Shown here: in pieces, positions 10,841-20,264 of the stretch
Layout: each line of letters opens with the position of its first letter
Position numbering within the stretch: the first letter of the stretch is position 1
Notes under the pieces: model-generated
The model's input: only the letters and a program-made list of their open reading frames with translations
Told to the model about the DNA's origin: nothing
Databases searched by the model: none
DNA from: a virus
Direction: 5' to 3' (one strand)
Length of the DNA stretch: 29,082 nucleotides
Virus record (IMG/VR): IMGVR_UViG_3300019871_000005
Location: 1 to 29,082 of that record
Position numbers and translations under genes: made by a program

Positions 10841-11725
10841 TCAGGCCCCCTTGGTGAGCGCGTCGGTGAGCTTGGCGACGGCCGCCGTCAACGCGGCGAC
10901 CTCTGTGCGCAGGGCGTCGACACCGTCGTGCGCCGCGCGGGCGTGTGCGTAGCCGGAGCCCAGCGCCGTATTGACGGTGATCTTCAGGTCGGTGACGCCC
11001 GCGTCGGTGGGCCACTGCTTCTTCACCCAGTCGCCGAGGGCAACCTGGCTCTGGAGGTCCATGTCCTTCTCCGTGTTCGTCGGGGTGGTGGGCGTCTTGG
11101 TCGTACCGTTGGCGACCGTGAGGATGGCGGTCATCGGGAACGCGCCGGGGTCACCGTGGACGTTGCCGCTGGGGACGTGCTGGTGGCCCAGGTGTCCCTC
11201 GAAGGACTCCCACCTGGACGTGCTCAGGCGCACGCCGTTGCTGGTGCCGTACGACGCCGGGTAGGCCTTGAAGGTCACACCGGAGGTGAGGGGGACGCCG
11301 TGCTGGTCGTGCGCCCACCGCGCGAACGCGGCGAGATCCCGGATCACCCAGTCGGGCAGCTCGGGGGAGTAGAGGTGAGCGATTCCCGACTTCTTCCACT
11401 TCGCGTGGGTGGTCGGGTCGCAGGTGCCGACGATCTCCACCTGCGCCACATTCAAGGTGTTGGTGGCGATGTCGGCCGTGGCATGCACGAGGGCACGGGC
11501 ACTGACATCGAAGTCGAAGTGCTGGTACCAGAGAAGCTTCTTCGCCTTGAAGTCCGGCACCGCAGTGACCGTCGGCGCCTCGGAGCCACCCTTGTAGTCC
11601 GGAAGTGACGTTCCTTCAGTGGTGTGCCACACGACGGTGTTCACGTTCATCGTGTCGCCCGGGTACTTCTTCTGGTACCACGCGCTGGTGAACGCGCCGG
11701 GATACTTCTGAGGACCGGAGGTCAT
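10841..11725 (-). CDS. Endolysin, N-acetylmuramoyl-L-alanine amidase
   Basis: 294 residues. The N-terminal 200 form an amidase_2/PGRP-type domain: zinc-ligand candidates are His34 in VVWHTTEG and His181/His183/His190 in LGHQHVPSGNVHGDPGAF. A Thr/Pro linker follows (about 207-216), then a region with a conserved actinophage pattern (QVALGDWVKKQW) and a C-terminal heptad helix, perhaps for wall binding or oligomerisation. No signal peptide is seen, so export depends on the holin. RBS AAGGAAA precedes the ATG. Confidence 0.9.
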   Translation of the reverse strand: MTSGPQKYPGAFTSAWYQKKYPGDTMNVNTVVWHTTEGTSLPDYKGGSEAPTVTAVPDFKAKKLLWYQHFDFDVSARALVHATADIATNTLNVAQVEIVGTCDPTTHAKWKKSGIAHLYSPELPDWVIRDLAAFARWAHDQHGVPLTSGVTFKAYPASYGTSNGVRLSTSRWESFEGHLGHQHVPSGNVHGDPGAFPMTAILTVANGTTKTPTTPTNTEKDMDLQSQVALGDWVKKQWPTDAGVTDLKITVNTALGSGYAHARAAHDGVDALRTEVAALTAAVAKLTDALTKGA

Positions 11726-11742
11726 GATGGGTTTCCTTAGAA

Positions 11743-11958
11743 TCAGACGATGGTCGAGACGCTCTCGTACTTAGTGGTGACGACGGTGTCCACGTTCTGT
11801 GCTCCCGCTACGAGGGAAGCAACAGCGCTGACGAAACCCCAGAGAGCGGTGTCCCCGGCCTGGAAGGACATTCCGCCGAGGGTGACGCTCGCCACCGGAT
11901 CGCCGGGGTTTTGGGTGTCGAATCCGCTGACATTCACGCTGATGAGGGACGTGGCCAA
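11743..11958 (-). CDS. Small hypothetical virion-associated protein, TTG start
   Basis: 71 residues. A TTG at 11958 is chosen because AAGGGG lies seven bases upstream; the longer open frame to 12078 overlaps the previous gene without a site. The sequence is beta-rich and neutral (SVNVSGFDTQNPGDPVASVTLGG cut at Gly-rich turns). Located between the tail genes and endolysin; it may be a minor tail component. No family is recognised. Confidence 0.55.
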   Translation of the reverse strand: MATSLISVNVSGFDTQNPGDPVASVTLGGMSFQAGDTALWGFVSAVASLVAGAQNVDTVVTTKYESVSTIV

Positions 11959-11968
11959 GATCTTCCCC

Positions 11969-12529
11969 TTACGCGATGCGCTGCAGCCGCAGCCAGGAAT
12001 CCGTGTAGATGGTCGTGTTGCCCGCATCCGAAATAAGCTGCGCCCAGTCCATCGAATAGGTGCCAGCCGTCGATCCATTGCGGATCGTTCCGTAAATGGA
12101 CATGGTGAGCGGGGTCAGACCCGTGCCGAGCGTGCCGTAGGAACGCGCAGACGTAATGTCGTTCGTTTCCGTACGCATCGGATAACCACGGGCACCCTGA
12201 GTGTCCAGCTGGGCAACACCCGTGTTGCTGAACGTGATCATCGGTGAATGGCCGCCCGCATAGGCGACCCATTCACCGAGAATTCCCGACGGACCGGACC
12301 AGTCGAGGTTGATGTCGGCCGCCGCCGGTCCGTCGAACTTCAGCCACCCGTCCATGATGTAGACCGCGTTCGCCAGAATCTGGAACTGCAGATGCGGGTC
12401 CGCAGTGGCAGCCGTGACCGCGGCACGGGAGGTATCCGCTGTCTTCCGGGCAACCATCGGCTGCCCCGAGGACAGCAGAGATGCCGTTATTCGCTGCCCT
12501 GCCAGAAAGGTGGGATAGGCTTCAGACAT
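11969..12529 (-). CDS. Putative minor tail / receptor-tip protein
   Basis: 186 residues with a perfect GGAGG site eight bases upstream. The start (MSEAYPTFLAGQRITASLL) is a common opening of actinophage tail-tip proteins: a short helix that anchors to the baseplate, then AARKTADTSRAA-like and a beta-rich C-terminal domain (WLKFDGPAAADINLDW, TMSIYGTIRNGSTAGTY), probably a jelly-roll head. It lies directly after the large tail-tip gene. A host-binding role is inference. Confidence 0.65.
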   Translation of the reverse strand: MSEAYPTFLAGQRITASLLSSGQPMVARKTADTSRAAVTAATADPHLQFQILANAVYIMDGWLKFDGPAAADINLDWSGPSGILGEWVAYAGGHSPMITFSNTGVAQLDTQGARGYPMRTETNDITSARSYGTLGTGLTPLTMSIYGTIRNGSTAGTYSMDWAQLISDAGNTTIYTDSWLRLQRIA

Positions 12530-12538
12530 TCCGCCTCC

Positions 12539-15409
12539 TCACAGCGAGATAATGGTCGGAGTGGCGAGACGCAAGTCCTCACCGGCAACCTGCGCCTTGA
12601 CGACGCCGTTGATGCTCCGAGTGACAGTGAAATTCTGCGGACTGATGATCCGGAAGTTGTCGTACTGAATCGCGACGGACGCCGCGTTCGTATTTCCGGT
12701 CACGCGGATGGAACGCGTTCCGATGCCATAGGCATTACTGATGGCACCGTCGGTCGCCGTAATATGCCATTCCGGCGGCTCAATCACGTCCGTAGCTGGC
12801 CACGCCTTCGCTTTCAAGGACGTTCCGATTCCCTGGAACCGCACCCGCACATACGTACCCGCCGCATATGTGATAGCCACCGCATACGATCCGAAATCCG
12901 TCGTGGCATCCGCATAGAGCTTGCGGAGAAGCAAAATGGCCGTATTCGACGTCGTGAACTCGACACGCGCCATGTACATCGTGCTGGAATCCAGCATCCG
13001 CGTCGTGAGCGCCCCATACAGGCTGTCCCCCGTTGCTGCGGCCGACGCGGTGATGTCGCAGTAGACATCGAAATCCACGGTCACCGGAGTGACCGAGGTG
13101 CGCCGCGAGACATCGACTGTCGACAACGTGGCCAGCGCCACACTGCCATTCACGGAGTAGTCCGAAGCGCTTCCGCCCGTGGCGGACCACGCGGGACCGA
13201 TGTCAGGAGTGCCCCACGATGAAGAGACGGACCGGGTGAACGTGTCCGACAGCCAGTCGGTGATGGCCGTGACCCGAACGGTCTCCCCGCCCACACGGAC
13301 ATCCACGGGGAAGTTCGCACTGTCCGTCGTCCACAGCCCCGTCTGACCCGCGGACGGCGCAACCACCAGGGTCGTGTCCACAGACGTCGCCGCGGTGGCG
13401 AGCACCGAGCCGTCTGTGTCGACTACCGCCAGCGCATCATCGAGAACACCTACCTTGTAAGGACTTGCTGGTGCACAGACCAGCGAGATCCGGTGTTCGA
13501 AGTGCGTGATCGTTTCCTCGAAACCGAGGATGATCTGGTTGACATCACCCGGAGGCAGCCACACCGGAACGTTCTGTACAACGACGCGGTCGCCCACGCG
13601 CAGCCCCAGCACCGCCTGCTTGAGCGCAGGGTTATTGACGAATGTGGAGTGCGCCAGGTTCACGCTGATCGACGGATACCGGGGCTCGTCAACAGTCCCC
13701 ATATGCACGCGCCAGGCAGCCTGGCTCAGCGCCTCACCCGTGTTCTGCAGGTTGAGAGTGATCTCCTGGCCGTAGGGACCGACACCGGCCGGAGGCTGCT
13801 GCACCGACAACGACCCCGTCGCCAGCGCATACGTCTGGGAGACAGTGCCGACTGTGACCGTGACCTGGTTCTGGATGTACCGGTCGTCCTCGACCGGCGT
13901 AGGGATCTCGTTGAGGTTGAACCCCGTGTAGCTCAGGGTGAGCTGAGGATCCTGATTCTGCAGCGACGCCCGCGTGCGGTACCCGATGCCCAGGACGGAC
14001 ATGCTCTCGTACAGCATGCCGTCGTCCGCCAGCTCGCACTCCTGCATATGACTGAGGGAGTTGAGCCGCGTCTGGCTCCCCATGGCGACGGTGTCGTCCA
14101 GATCACCTATCGACTGGAACGCGATCCCCGCCGTGCCGCACATGCGCTGAACACGGCGACCGGCCGTTTCCCCCGACGGCGCCAGCGCCCGCCCGAGGTC
14201 ATCAATCGGAGTGATGGTGGTCTGCACCGTCACATGGCCGACCGCAACGGCAGAACCGACCGTGTTGCCCACCGTCACGGGGGCGATCGCGACGGAGACG
14301 ACACGGGCCACGCTCGTGCTCACCAGGCCGATGGTCGCGGAATCCGTGACTCCCTGCGTCAGGTCGAGAACACGCAGAGTCATCGCCAGCGCGGTGCCGT
14401 TGTTCGACACCTCAACCGACACGCGCAGCATCTTGTTGCGTACGTCGAGGGTGATGGACTCGGTTCCGCTGTAGCCCAGGAGCGAGTCCTCACTGTCACG
14501 GGGCAGCAGGGAAATCGTTCCAGTGCCACCAAAAGCGCCGACACCACCAGGCGGAGCGTTGTACTGCACGTCCAGGAACTCGACACCGCTGATCGTGGTC
14601 GGCATGTCGATACGGGAAATCACGTCACCGTCGAGAAGACCATCCGCCGGGACATACATCAGGTAGCGCACCTGGCACTGCGTGACCGTGCTCGTGTCGT
14701 ACTTGGTCACACCGCCCGTGGCGGACGCGCTCGGAAAGGTCGCCACAGGATCGGAAGCATCGAACCTGTCGAACGATGCAAGCGTCGGAGTACCACTGAA
14801 GACCATGGCCGAACCATTGACCAGCGCACTGGCGATCGAAGTCGAGCCCTCCGCGTCTTCGCACGGCCAGTACGCGACAAGAGAACTGATCGGAGCGGAG
14901 ATCGCATCGCGGATGACCGATACCGAAGGCACAGGCCCCTGCGCGAGACGCTGCAGAATCCCGTTGCCACCGACGTCCGTCCAGACATCGGTGCCCGTCG
15001 GATCCCACGACTGCGGCCACGCAGAGACCTCACCCTGGAACCGGTAGCTCTTACCACCAAGACCGTCCGGGACCGAAACACGCAGAGGCGTGTTCCGGCC
15101 GATGACACCGTAGTAGGGGCCCGAGGGATTGCGAGGCGACCAGCGGGCATCCCTGTTGTTGAGCGTCATGGTGAGGGTCTGCTGCTCAGCCGTCGAGCCC
15201 TCATCGCGGCGACCGCGGGTGACGGCGATGTTGCCATTGTCGTCCCGCACCATCACGTAAGACGTGATGTCCACCCACGCGCCGCTCAGGTACATCTCGA
15301 CCTGGACGGAGTTGCCGTTGCTGGACTCCCCGCTGGCTCCGAACGGACTGGCCACACCACCCATCCGGCGCTGCCAGCCCATGACCTGCGACGCCATACT
15401 CCCCGGCAT
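12539..15409 (-). CDS. Large minor tail (tail-tip) protein with lectin-like domains
   Basis: 956 residues. The N terminus (VEMYLSGAWVDITSYV, TLTMTLNNRDARWSPRNPSGPYYGVIGRN) is the conserved tail-tip region of actinophage minor tail proteins. Residues about 165-360 form a LamG-like beta sandwich beginning LVAYWPCEDAEG. A middle part has hub-like repeats (YIQNQVTVTVGT). About 725-945 is a second lectin-like sandwich (DTFTRSVSSSWG, later WHITATDGAISN). These folds usually bind cell-wall sugars. AGGAGA precedes the ATG. Placed after the tape measure and two small genes, as in siphovirus tails. Confidence 0.85.
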   Translation of the reverse strand: MPGSMASQVMGWQRRMGGVASPFGASGESSNGNSVQVEMYLSGAWVDITSYVMVRDDNGNIAVTRGRRDEGSTAEQQTLTMTLNNRDARWSPRNPSGPYYGVIGRNTPLRVSVPDGLGGKSYRFQGEVSAWPQSWDPTGTDVWTDVGGNGILQRLAQGPVPSVSVIRDAISAPISSLVAYWPCEDAEGSTSIASALVNGSAMVFSGTPTLASFDRFDASDPVATFPSASATGGVTKYDTSTVTQCQVRYLMYVPADGLLDGDVISRIDMPTTISGVEFLDVQYNAPPGGVGAFGGTGTISLLPRDSEDSLLGYSGTESITLDVRNKMLRVSVEVSNNGTALAMTLRVLDLTQGVTDSATIGLVSTSVARVVSVAIAPVTVGNTVGSAVAVGHVTVQTTITPIDDLGRALAPSGETAGRRVQRMCGTAGIAFQSIGDLDDTVAMGSQTRLNSLSHMQECELADDGMLYESMSVLGIGYRTRASLQNQDPQLTLSYTGFNLNEIPTPVEDDRYIQNQVTVTVGTVSQTYALATGSLSVQQPPAGVGPYGQEITLNLQNTGEALSQAAWRVHMGTVDEPRYPSISVNLAHSTFVNNPALKQAVLGLRVGDRVVVQNVPVWLPPGDVNQIILGFEETITHFEHRISLVCAPASPYKVGVLDDALAVVDTDGSVLATAATSVDTTLVVAPSAGQTGLWTTDSANFPVDVRVGGETVRVTAITDWLSDTFTRSVSSSWGTPDIGPAWSATGGSASDYSVNGSVALATLSTVDVSRRTSVTPVTVDFDVYCDITASAAATGDSLYGALTTRMLDSSTMYMARVEFTTSNTAILLLRKLYADATTDFGSYAVAITYAAGTYVRVRFQGIGTSLKAKAWPATDVIEPPEWHITATDGAISNAYGIGTRSIRVTGNTNAASVAIQYDNFRIISPQNFTVTRSINGVVKAQVAGEDLRLATPTIISL

Positions 15410-15425
15410 CAGCGTCTCCTAAGAA

Positions 15426-15605
15426 TTACTCGTCCGCGTGAGCATTCAGTACGAGGACGGTGATGTTTTCCGAATTCACAGGCTCAGGGCCGTCATAAAT
15501 CAGCTTGAGCTGCCCGGTATTCTCGTCGTTTGTCCAGGCGAGAACCTTTTCCGGGTTCATCCCGGACCCCAAGGCTGCGGCGATAGCTTCCTCCGGCGAT
15601 GCCAT
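15426..15605 (-). CDS. Small acidic protein, 59 residues
   Basis: ATG at 15605, stop TAA at 15428-15426, 16 bases before the large tail-tip gene. The product begins MASPEEAIAAALGSG and continues with NPEKVLAWTNDENTG and LKLIYDGPEPVN; acidic, with one predicted helix then strands. It fills the space between two tail genes, GGAGA lies upstream, and codon use matches the neighbours. Short tail genes here are often chaperones or small tip parts. Function unknown. Confidence 0.65.
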   Translation of the reverse strand: MASPEEAIAAALGSGMNPEKVLAWTNDENTGQLKLIYDGPEPVNSENITVLVLNAHADE

Positions 15606-15614
15606 TTCGTCTCC

Positions 15615-16130
15615 TCACTCGTCCCAGCAGACCCAGCACCGCATGTCGACAGCGGTAGTGGGGGTTGTCGCACGCACGCGCAGGAATTTGGAGATGGCGA
15701 TGATCGGGCGTTCGTCCGGCATCCACTGGTAGACGTAGGTCAGCCCGGACTCGCCGGAGACGGAGCTGAGGGAGATGGCGTCGAAGACACGGGACGCCGC
15801 GGTGGTGCCTTCCACTGTGGCGGTATATCCAGTGAGGGCCGTGCCACCGGCGCACAGTGACGCCGGAGCGTTGGGATCCAGTGGCTGAATGCCCGCTGCC
15901 ACGTGGGCAGTTACGGTCGCCGCCACGTCGGTCTGGAGGAGTTCGACGACACCGTCGGCGCCCGGCGGGTCATCGATCGAGAAGCCCCAGCTGATGAGCT
16001 GGATCTGACGGGTCGACGGTGTCGCGACCTGCAGCATCGTCTTGATCGCCGTGCCGGTGGTGACGGACGCCTGCGCTGCCGTCGTCGGCATCGCGTTGTT
16101 CCATGTCTTGTACCGGTGAATTTCAACCAC
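15615..16130 (-). CDS. Hypothetical tail protein, 171 residues
   Basis: GTG at 16130 overlaps its AAGGGG site; an internal ATG at 16091 (MPTTAAQASVTTG) is a good alternative start. The fold looks all-beta: QIQLISWGFSIDD, VVELLQTDVAATVTAHV, and a C-terminal KFLRVRATTPTTAVDMRCWVCWDE. No known motif; it lies between tape measure and tail tip, so a distal tail or baseplate part is likely. Confidence 0.65.
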   Translation of the reverse strand: MVEIHRYKTWNNAMPTTAAQASVTTGTAIKTMLQVATPSTRQIQLISWGFSIDDPPGADGVVELLQTDVAATVTAHVAAGIQPLDPNAPASLCAGGTALTGYTATVEGTTAASRVFDAISLSSVSGESGLTYVYQWMPDERPIIAISKFLRVRATTPTTAVDMRCWVCWDE

Positions 16131-16150
16131 CCCTTGGTGCCTGCCGAGTG

Positions 16151-16187
16151 GCAGAAAGAAGAGCGGGCCCCTGCACGGGGCCCGCTC
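16151..16187 (-). terminator. Terminator after the tape measure gene
   Basis: GAGCGGGCCCC (16161-16171) pairs with GGGGCCCGCTC (16177-16187), 11 pairs; on the minus strand it is followed by TTCTTTCT. It starts four bases past the tape-measure stop. Downstream tail genes must rely on read-through or another promoter. Confidence 0.8.
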
Positions 16188-16190
16188 GGA

Positions 16191-19100
16191 TCACTTCTTT
16201 TTCTTGCCGTAGACGGCCTGGACGTCGCCGCCGCGTGTGCGGACGGTGCGCCGGTTGGAGTCGAGGATGACCTCGTCCACCTTCTTGTCCCCGACGTAGA
16301 CGGGGAAGATGTACGTGCCGCCCCCGCCGCCACCGCTGTAGCCGCCGCCCGAACCGCCTCCGGAGGACGGCCCGGTGTCGAGCATCGACGTCCACGCCGT
16401 ACCGACCGACCGGTTCTTCCTGATACCGACGGCGTAGCCCTCGGCCGTGTGATCACCGATCTTGGCCATGACACGGCTCGGCGAGTGGATGCCCAGGGCC
16501 TTCTTGATTGCCTTCTCCATGGAGGTAGCGATCTTCAGCATCGCGTTCTCGATGGACTTCTGCTTCTTCGTCAGACCGTCGACCAGGCCTTGCGCCGCCT
16601 TGATGCCCGCGGCATACATCGCGTCGGAGGCCGTCTTGCCAGCAGCGCTCGCAGCCGCGTTGATCTGCTTCTGCATGTCGTTGATCTGGCTGATCTCGGA
16701 GTCCGAGGCACCCAGCAGCGCGGTCGCCGTCTGGAGACCGCCGCCGGAGATACCGGCCTGTGCGATCTGCGAGATGATGCTGCCCGAGACGCCGCGGCCC
16801 TTGAGCTGGGAGAGGGCGCCAGAGAAAGCCGTCGACTGGTCGACGCTCTGACGCATCCCACCCATGATGTCGCTCATCGTGACGTTGGTGTCACTGCTGG
16901 CGACGCGGGTGATGTCGGTAGCCGACATGACGTTCGAGGTGACGGAATCCTTGAGGGATGCCGCCGCCTGCTTCAGGTCATCCAGGTGGGTCTTGGCCTT
17001 GTCGAGCGAAGCGTTGACCGAGGAGAGCTGTTTGTCGTACTTGATCAGCGACTTCCCGGCCTTGTCGAGCGACTTCAGCAGGCTCTTCTCGACACCACCG
17101 TGTGTCGCCTTGAGGATGGTGCTGCGCCAGCTGTTCAGCGCACCGACGAGATCCCCCAGAGCACTCGGCTTGCCGAGCGCGCTGCGGAACTCGTCGTTCT
17201 TGTACCCGGCCATCTTGCCGAAGTGGCTGATGGTCAGATCACCGACAGCAGCGTTGCGTGCTTCCTTCTCGGCGGCAGCAGCCGCCTTTCGCTTCGCTGC
17301 TGTCGTGCTGCCCTTGGCGAAGCCTCCAACTGCCAGCTTGGACACGTTGAGGGTGCCGTTGTTGACGGCGTTCAGGAACCCTGGACCGTACTTCCGAACT
17401 GATGAGGCACGTACAACGAACTCGTCGTTCGACAGCATCGCCGGGATGCTGTCCGACGTGCTGGTGCCGGGGCCCGACACCATGCCGCTGCCGCCGCTGG
17501 CGAGGCGCCGCACCCGGCCGCCCGTTGCGAAGCCCTTGTCCTGGAAGGTGGAGTCCACCTTCCTGTACTGGACGTTCACGTAGGACGTGCCGAGCGTGCG
17601 CCCGACGAGACCGCTGATGCCGCTCCAGAACGAAGCAGGATTGGCGCTGATGGTGACGGACTTGGCCCTCGGCTTGGACCGGTTCACCGCCGAGTAGACA
17701 CCGAAGAACTGCGAGGCGTTCGCGCTGAGGGTCGCGTCCGCCTTTTTGTTGTCGAACGCCCTCAGTTTGGCTTCGGCCTCATTGAGCTTCCGCTGCGCAT
17801 CGGCCATGTCAGCGGTGAGCTTGGCCTTGCGTTCCCTGGTCAGCTGCGGGTCCTGCAGACGGCTCTTGATGTCGGACAGGTTCCGCTTGGCCGTGTCGAC
17901 ATTGAGGGAGAGATTAGCGCGCGAGAGATTGGTGTGTGCCTTCTCGGCGAATTCCTTCGTGGCGTCAATGGCCGACCCGAAGGTTGTGTCGACCTTGGCG
18001 TGGAAGGCGTCGAAGCTGGTGCTCGCGCCTTTGAGTTTGTCACCGATGCCGGGGATCCAGCCGAACGCCGCGGCGGCCCCGCCGATCATCGCGCCCAGGG
18101 CTGTGAGGACGACGTCGCTCATGCCCTTCATCACGGTGAGGATCGTGGGTACGGACTGGATGACGGCGTCCGTCATCGTGATGACGGACTGGCCGATATT
18201 GGTGAACGCGTCCCGGATGGATCCTTCATTGTTCTGGACCCACGTGGAAATCGATTCGAGACCGCTCTTGAATCCTTCGACCTGGTCGCCGGAGAACGAT
18301 TCGACGATGGTCGAGAGAAGACCGCCGCCGAGTTCCTTGAGCGTGTCGAACATCGTGCCGAAGCTGATACGCGTCAGGTCGATCAGACTGGACGCGAAAT
18401 GCCCCAGCACACGGCCGACGGGTGCCAGCGCAGTGAACACGTCCCCGAGGTCGCCGGAAAGGTCGGAGAAGAAGTGCCCGGTTTCACGCAGGACGTCACC
18501 GATGGCCGGTCCAAAAGCCTCCATGAACTTGCCCACCAGCTTGCCAAGACCCGGCAGGAGTCCGTCGTTGATGAGCGACGACAGCCCCTTCAGGTAGAGG
18601 GAGGCCCCCTTGATCCCGGATTCCATGTTCTTGAACATGGAGGGAAGGCCCCGGTCCATGAAGCCGCCCAGCAGATCCTGCCAGGCGTCCAGAGCGGGCT
18701 GGGACTTGGTGCCGAATTCGAAGAACGCCTTCGCGAACTTTCCGAAAGACCCGAGAAACTTACCGAGCCATTCGGTGCCCATCTTGACGTTTTTGACAAA
18801 CGGCCCCATGAAATCCTTGGAGCTGATTCCCTTCGCGATTTTACCGACGAGTTTCCCGAAAGCATCACCGGCGATCTTGACAACCGGATTCAGGTCCTTG
18901 ACGACCTTCTTCACGTCACCGAAAGACTTGGTCAGCTGCGGCAGCACCGCATCCTGAGCCGACCTGCGCAGCTCGTCGAACGCACCCTTCAGGGGCTTGA
19001 GACCCTTGATGAACGCCTTCTGGCTGGCGCTCAGTTGCTTGGTCGGCTTGTCGAGACCGCTGAACGCCAGCGCCGCCACACCGACAACAGAACCAATACC

Positions 19101-19646
19101 GGCCAGCATGGGAGCGAGCGCACCGATGGTGGGCAGCAGCGACGCGCCCAGGATGACGGCCGTACCGATCAGCTTCGACCGCATGTTGCCGAAGACCTTG
19201 CCGAAGAAAGTCCCCTTATTGCCTGACCCTTGAGCCGCGTTCCCCACTCTGGTGAGAGCCCCCGAGGCGCCATCGACATCGGCGCCCAGGCGGTGGAACT
19301 CTCCTCGCATCCGGTTGATCGTGCCCGTCAAGTCCTGAAACCGGGACTGAGTTATCTCACCGGAACGCGCAGCATGCAGCGCACTGCGGCTCATTCCCTC
19401 AAGCGTGGTCTTGACCTGAGTCAGTTCCCGACGGGTAAGAGAACCAGTACTGCGCATCTTCGCGAGCTTGCTGTCCAGCGTGTTGACATCTCTACCGAGC
19501 TGCTTCGCATGCATACCAGCACTCTGCGTGGACCGGTTCACGCCCTGCAGATTTGCACGCATGCGCTGGAGTTCACGTTCGAGACGCTGAAAATCCCCAT
19601 GCGTCATATCACGAACGCGGACTGTGAGTGTAATGTCGTCAGCCAT
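16191..19646 (-). CDS. Tape measure protein
   Basis: 1151 residues. The N terminus (residues 1-150) is a long coiled coil (FQRLERELQRMRANLQG), followed by a hydrophobic stretch near 180-220 (LLPTIGALAPMLAGIG), many Gly/Ala/Lys helical repeats and a C-terminal GIHSPSRVMAKIGDH motif typical of tape measures, then a Gly-rich segment. It sets tail length; at about 1.5 angstrom per residue the tail would be near 170 nm (estimate from family behaviour). ATG overlaps by one base the TAA of the frameshifted chaperone, and GAGGGG lies just upstream. Confidence 0.95.
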   Translation of the reverse strand: MADDITLTVRVRDMTHGDFQRLERELQRMRANLQGVNRSTQSAGMHAKQLGRDVNTLDSKLAKMRSTGSLTRRELTQVKTTLEGMSRSALHAARSGEITQSRFQDLTGTINRMRGEFHRLGADVDGASGALTRVGNAAQGSGNKGTFFGKVFGNMRSKLIGTAVILGASLLPTIGALAPMLAGIGSVVGVAALAFSGLDKPTKQLSASQKAFIKGLKPLKGAFDELRRSAQDAVLPQLTKSFGDVKKVVKDLNPVVKIAGDAFGKLVGKIAKGISSKDFMGPFVKNVKMGTEWLGKFLGSFGKFAKAFFEFGTKSQPALDAWQDLLGGFMDRGLPSMFKNMESGIKGASLYLKGLSSLINDGLLPGLGKLVGKFMEAFGPAIGDVLRETGHFFSDLSGDLGDVFTALAPVGRVLGHFASSLIDLTRISFGTMFDTLKELGGGLLSTIVESFSGDQVEGFKSGLESISTWVQNNEGSIRDAFTNIGQSVITMTDAVIQSVPTILTVMKGMSDVVLTALGAMIGGAAAAFGWIPGIGDKLKGASTSFDAFHAKVDTTFGSAIDATKEFAEKAHTNLSRANLSLNVDTAKRNLSDIKSRLQDPQLTRERKAKLTADMADAQRKLNEAEAKLRAFDNKKADATLSANASQFFGVYSAVNRSKPRAKSVTISANPASFWSGISGLVGRTLGTSYVNVQYRKVDSTFQDKGFATGGRVRRLASGGSGMVSGPGTSTSDSIPAMLSNDEFVVRASSVRKYGPGFLNAVNNGTLNVSKLAVGGFAKGSTTAAKRKAAAAAEKEARNAAVGDLTISHFGKMAGYKNDEFRSALGKPSALGDLVGALNSWRSTILKATHGGVEKSLLKSLDKAGKSLIKYDKQLSSVNASLDKAKTHLDDLKQAAASLKDSVTSNVMSATDITRVASSDTNVTMSDIMGGMRQSVDQSTAFSGALSQLKGRGVSGSIISQIAQAGISGGGLQTATALLGASDSEISQINDMQKQINAAASAAGKTASDAMYAAGIKAAQGLVDGLTKKQKSIENAMLKIATSMEKAIKKALGIHSPSRVMAKIGDHTAEGYAVGIRKNRSVGTAWTSMLDTGPSSGGGSGGGYSGGGGGGTYIFPVYVGDKKVDEVILDSNRRTVRTRGGDVQAVYGKKKK

Positions 19647-20178
19647 TACCCCTCACTTTCTGACCGTCCGAGATCTGCAAGAGCAATGAGCTGAAGAATC
19701 TCAACCGGCTCATCCATGATTTGGCTCGGAAGCACATGGAAGCGGTCGCACAGACGAAGAATCACTTCCGCCTGCGCGACCACGTCGGGCTTACCTACAG
19801 GGTTTCCGTCGGAATTGACGCCACCAGGGCTAGATCGCCACTCGGCGACTTTTTTTCGGCATCCTTCGACACCGTGACCATGGCATCAGTCCAGGCGTCG
19901 ATGATCCGCATGTTCATCGCGAGGTCGTTGGAGCGAATGCCCTCGAACGTCATCGGAACCGGCTCGTCCTCCTCCTGGAGATTCCAGGAAACGAGATGGG
20001 TGAACATCAGCTTCAGCAGCTTCTCGGTCTCACCGCTGCTCTCACCGGTGGAACCGGTCAGAGTGACGAGTTCGAGGAACTCGCCGGTCGTCAGACCGCG
20101 GATGCGGACCTCCAGACCGTCGTACTCCGTGCCCTCGAAGTCCAGCTTGTAGACCTTGCGCTTCCTCTGGAAAGCCAC
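19646..20178 (-). CDS. Tail assembly chaperone GT fusion by -1 frameshift
   Basis: Ribosomes slipping back one base on the A7 run (19856-19850; codons GAA AAA AAG) continue through GTC GCC GAG TGG and about 65 further codons to TAA at 19648-19646, next to the tape-measure ATG. The extension contains KPDVVAQAEVILRLCDRF and EPVEILQLIALADL, as in chaperone T-domains, and has no start of its own. The fusion is about 177 residues. Tail chaperone frameshifts at this position are almost universal in long-tailed phages; the site itself is read from the sequence. Confidence 0.85.
19795..20178 (-). CDS. Tail assembly chaperone G (unshifted product)
   Basis: 127 residues from GTG 20178, which has GGGGAGG five bases upstream; an in-frame ATG at 20202 directly follows a terminator T run and has no site. 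The product (AFQRKRKVYKLDFEGTEYDG, RGLTTGEFLELVTL) is an acidic helical protein ending shortly after the slippery run. It helps the tape measure fold and tail-tube subunits assemble. It lies directly before the tape measure as expected. Confidence 0.85.
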   Translation of the reverse strand: MAFQRKRKVYKLDFEGTEYDGLEVRIRGLTTGEFLELVTLTGSTGESSGETEKLLKLMFTHLVSWNLQEEDEPVPMTFEGIRSNDLAMNMRIIDAWTDAMVTVSKDAEKKSPSGDLALVASIPTETL

Positions 20179-20203
20179 TGCATCCTCCCCGGATGTAGAC
20201 ATG

Positions 20204-20229
20204 AAAAAAGCCCACCGCGAATGCGATGG
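20204..20229 (-). terminator. Terminator between tail protein and chaperone genes
   Basis: On the minus strand CCATCGC-ATTC-GCGGTGG (7 pairs, one G-T) is followed by GCTTTTTTCATG. It would reduce expression of chaperones relative to the tail protein before it. Confidence 0.75.
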
Positions 20230-20264
20230 ACTGCCGAAGTGCGAAATCGGTACGAACTAGGACA

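Noticed and set aside
13493-15463. Very long plus-strand ORF (656 codons) and similar long antisense ORFs at 15903-17402, 17934-19226 and 24234-25736
   Set aside because: They mirror the real minus-strand tail and head genes; Arg/His/Asp-rich composition typical of shadow frames in GC-rich DNA, no ribosome sites, no domains.
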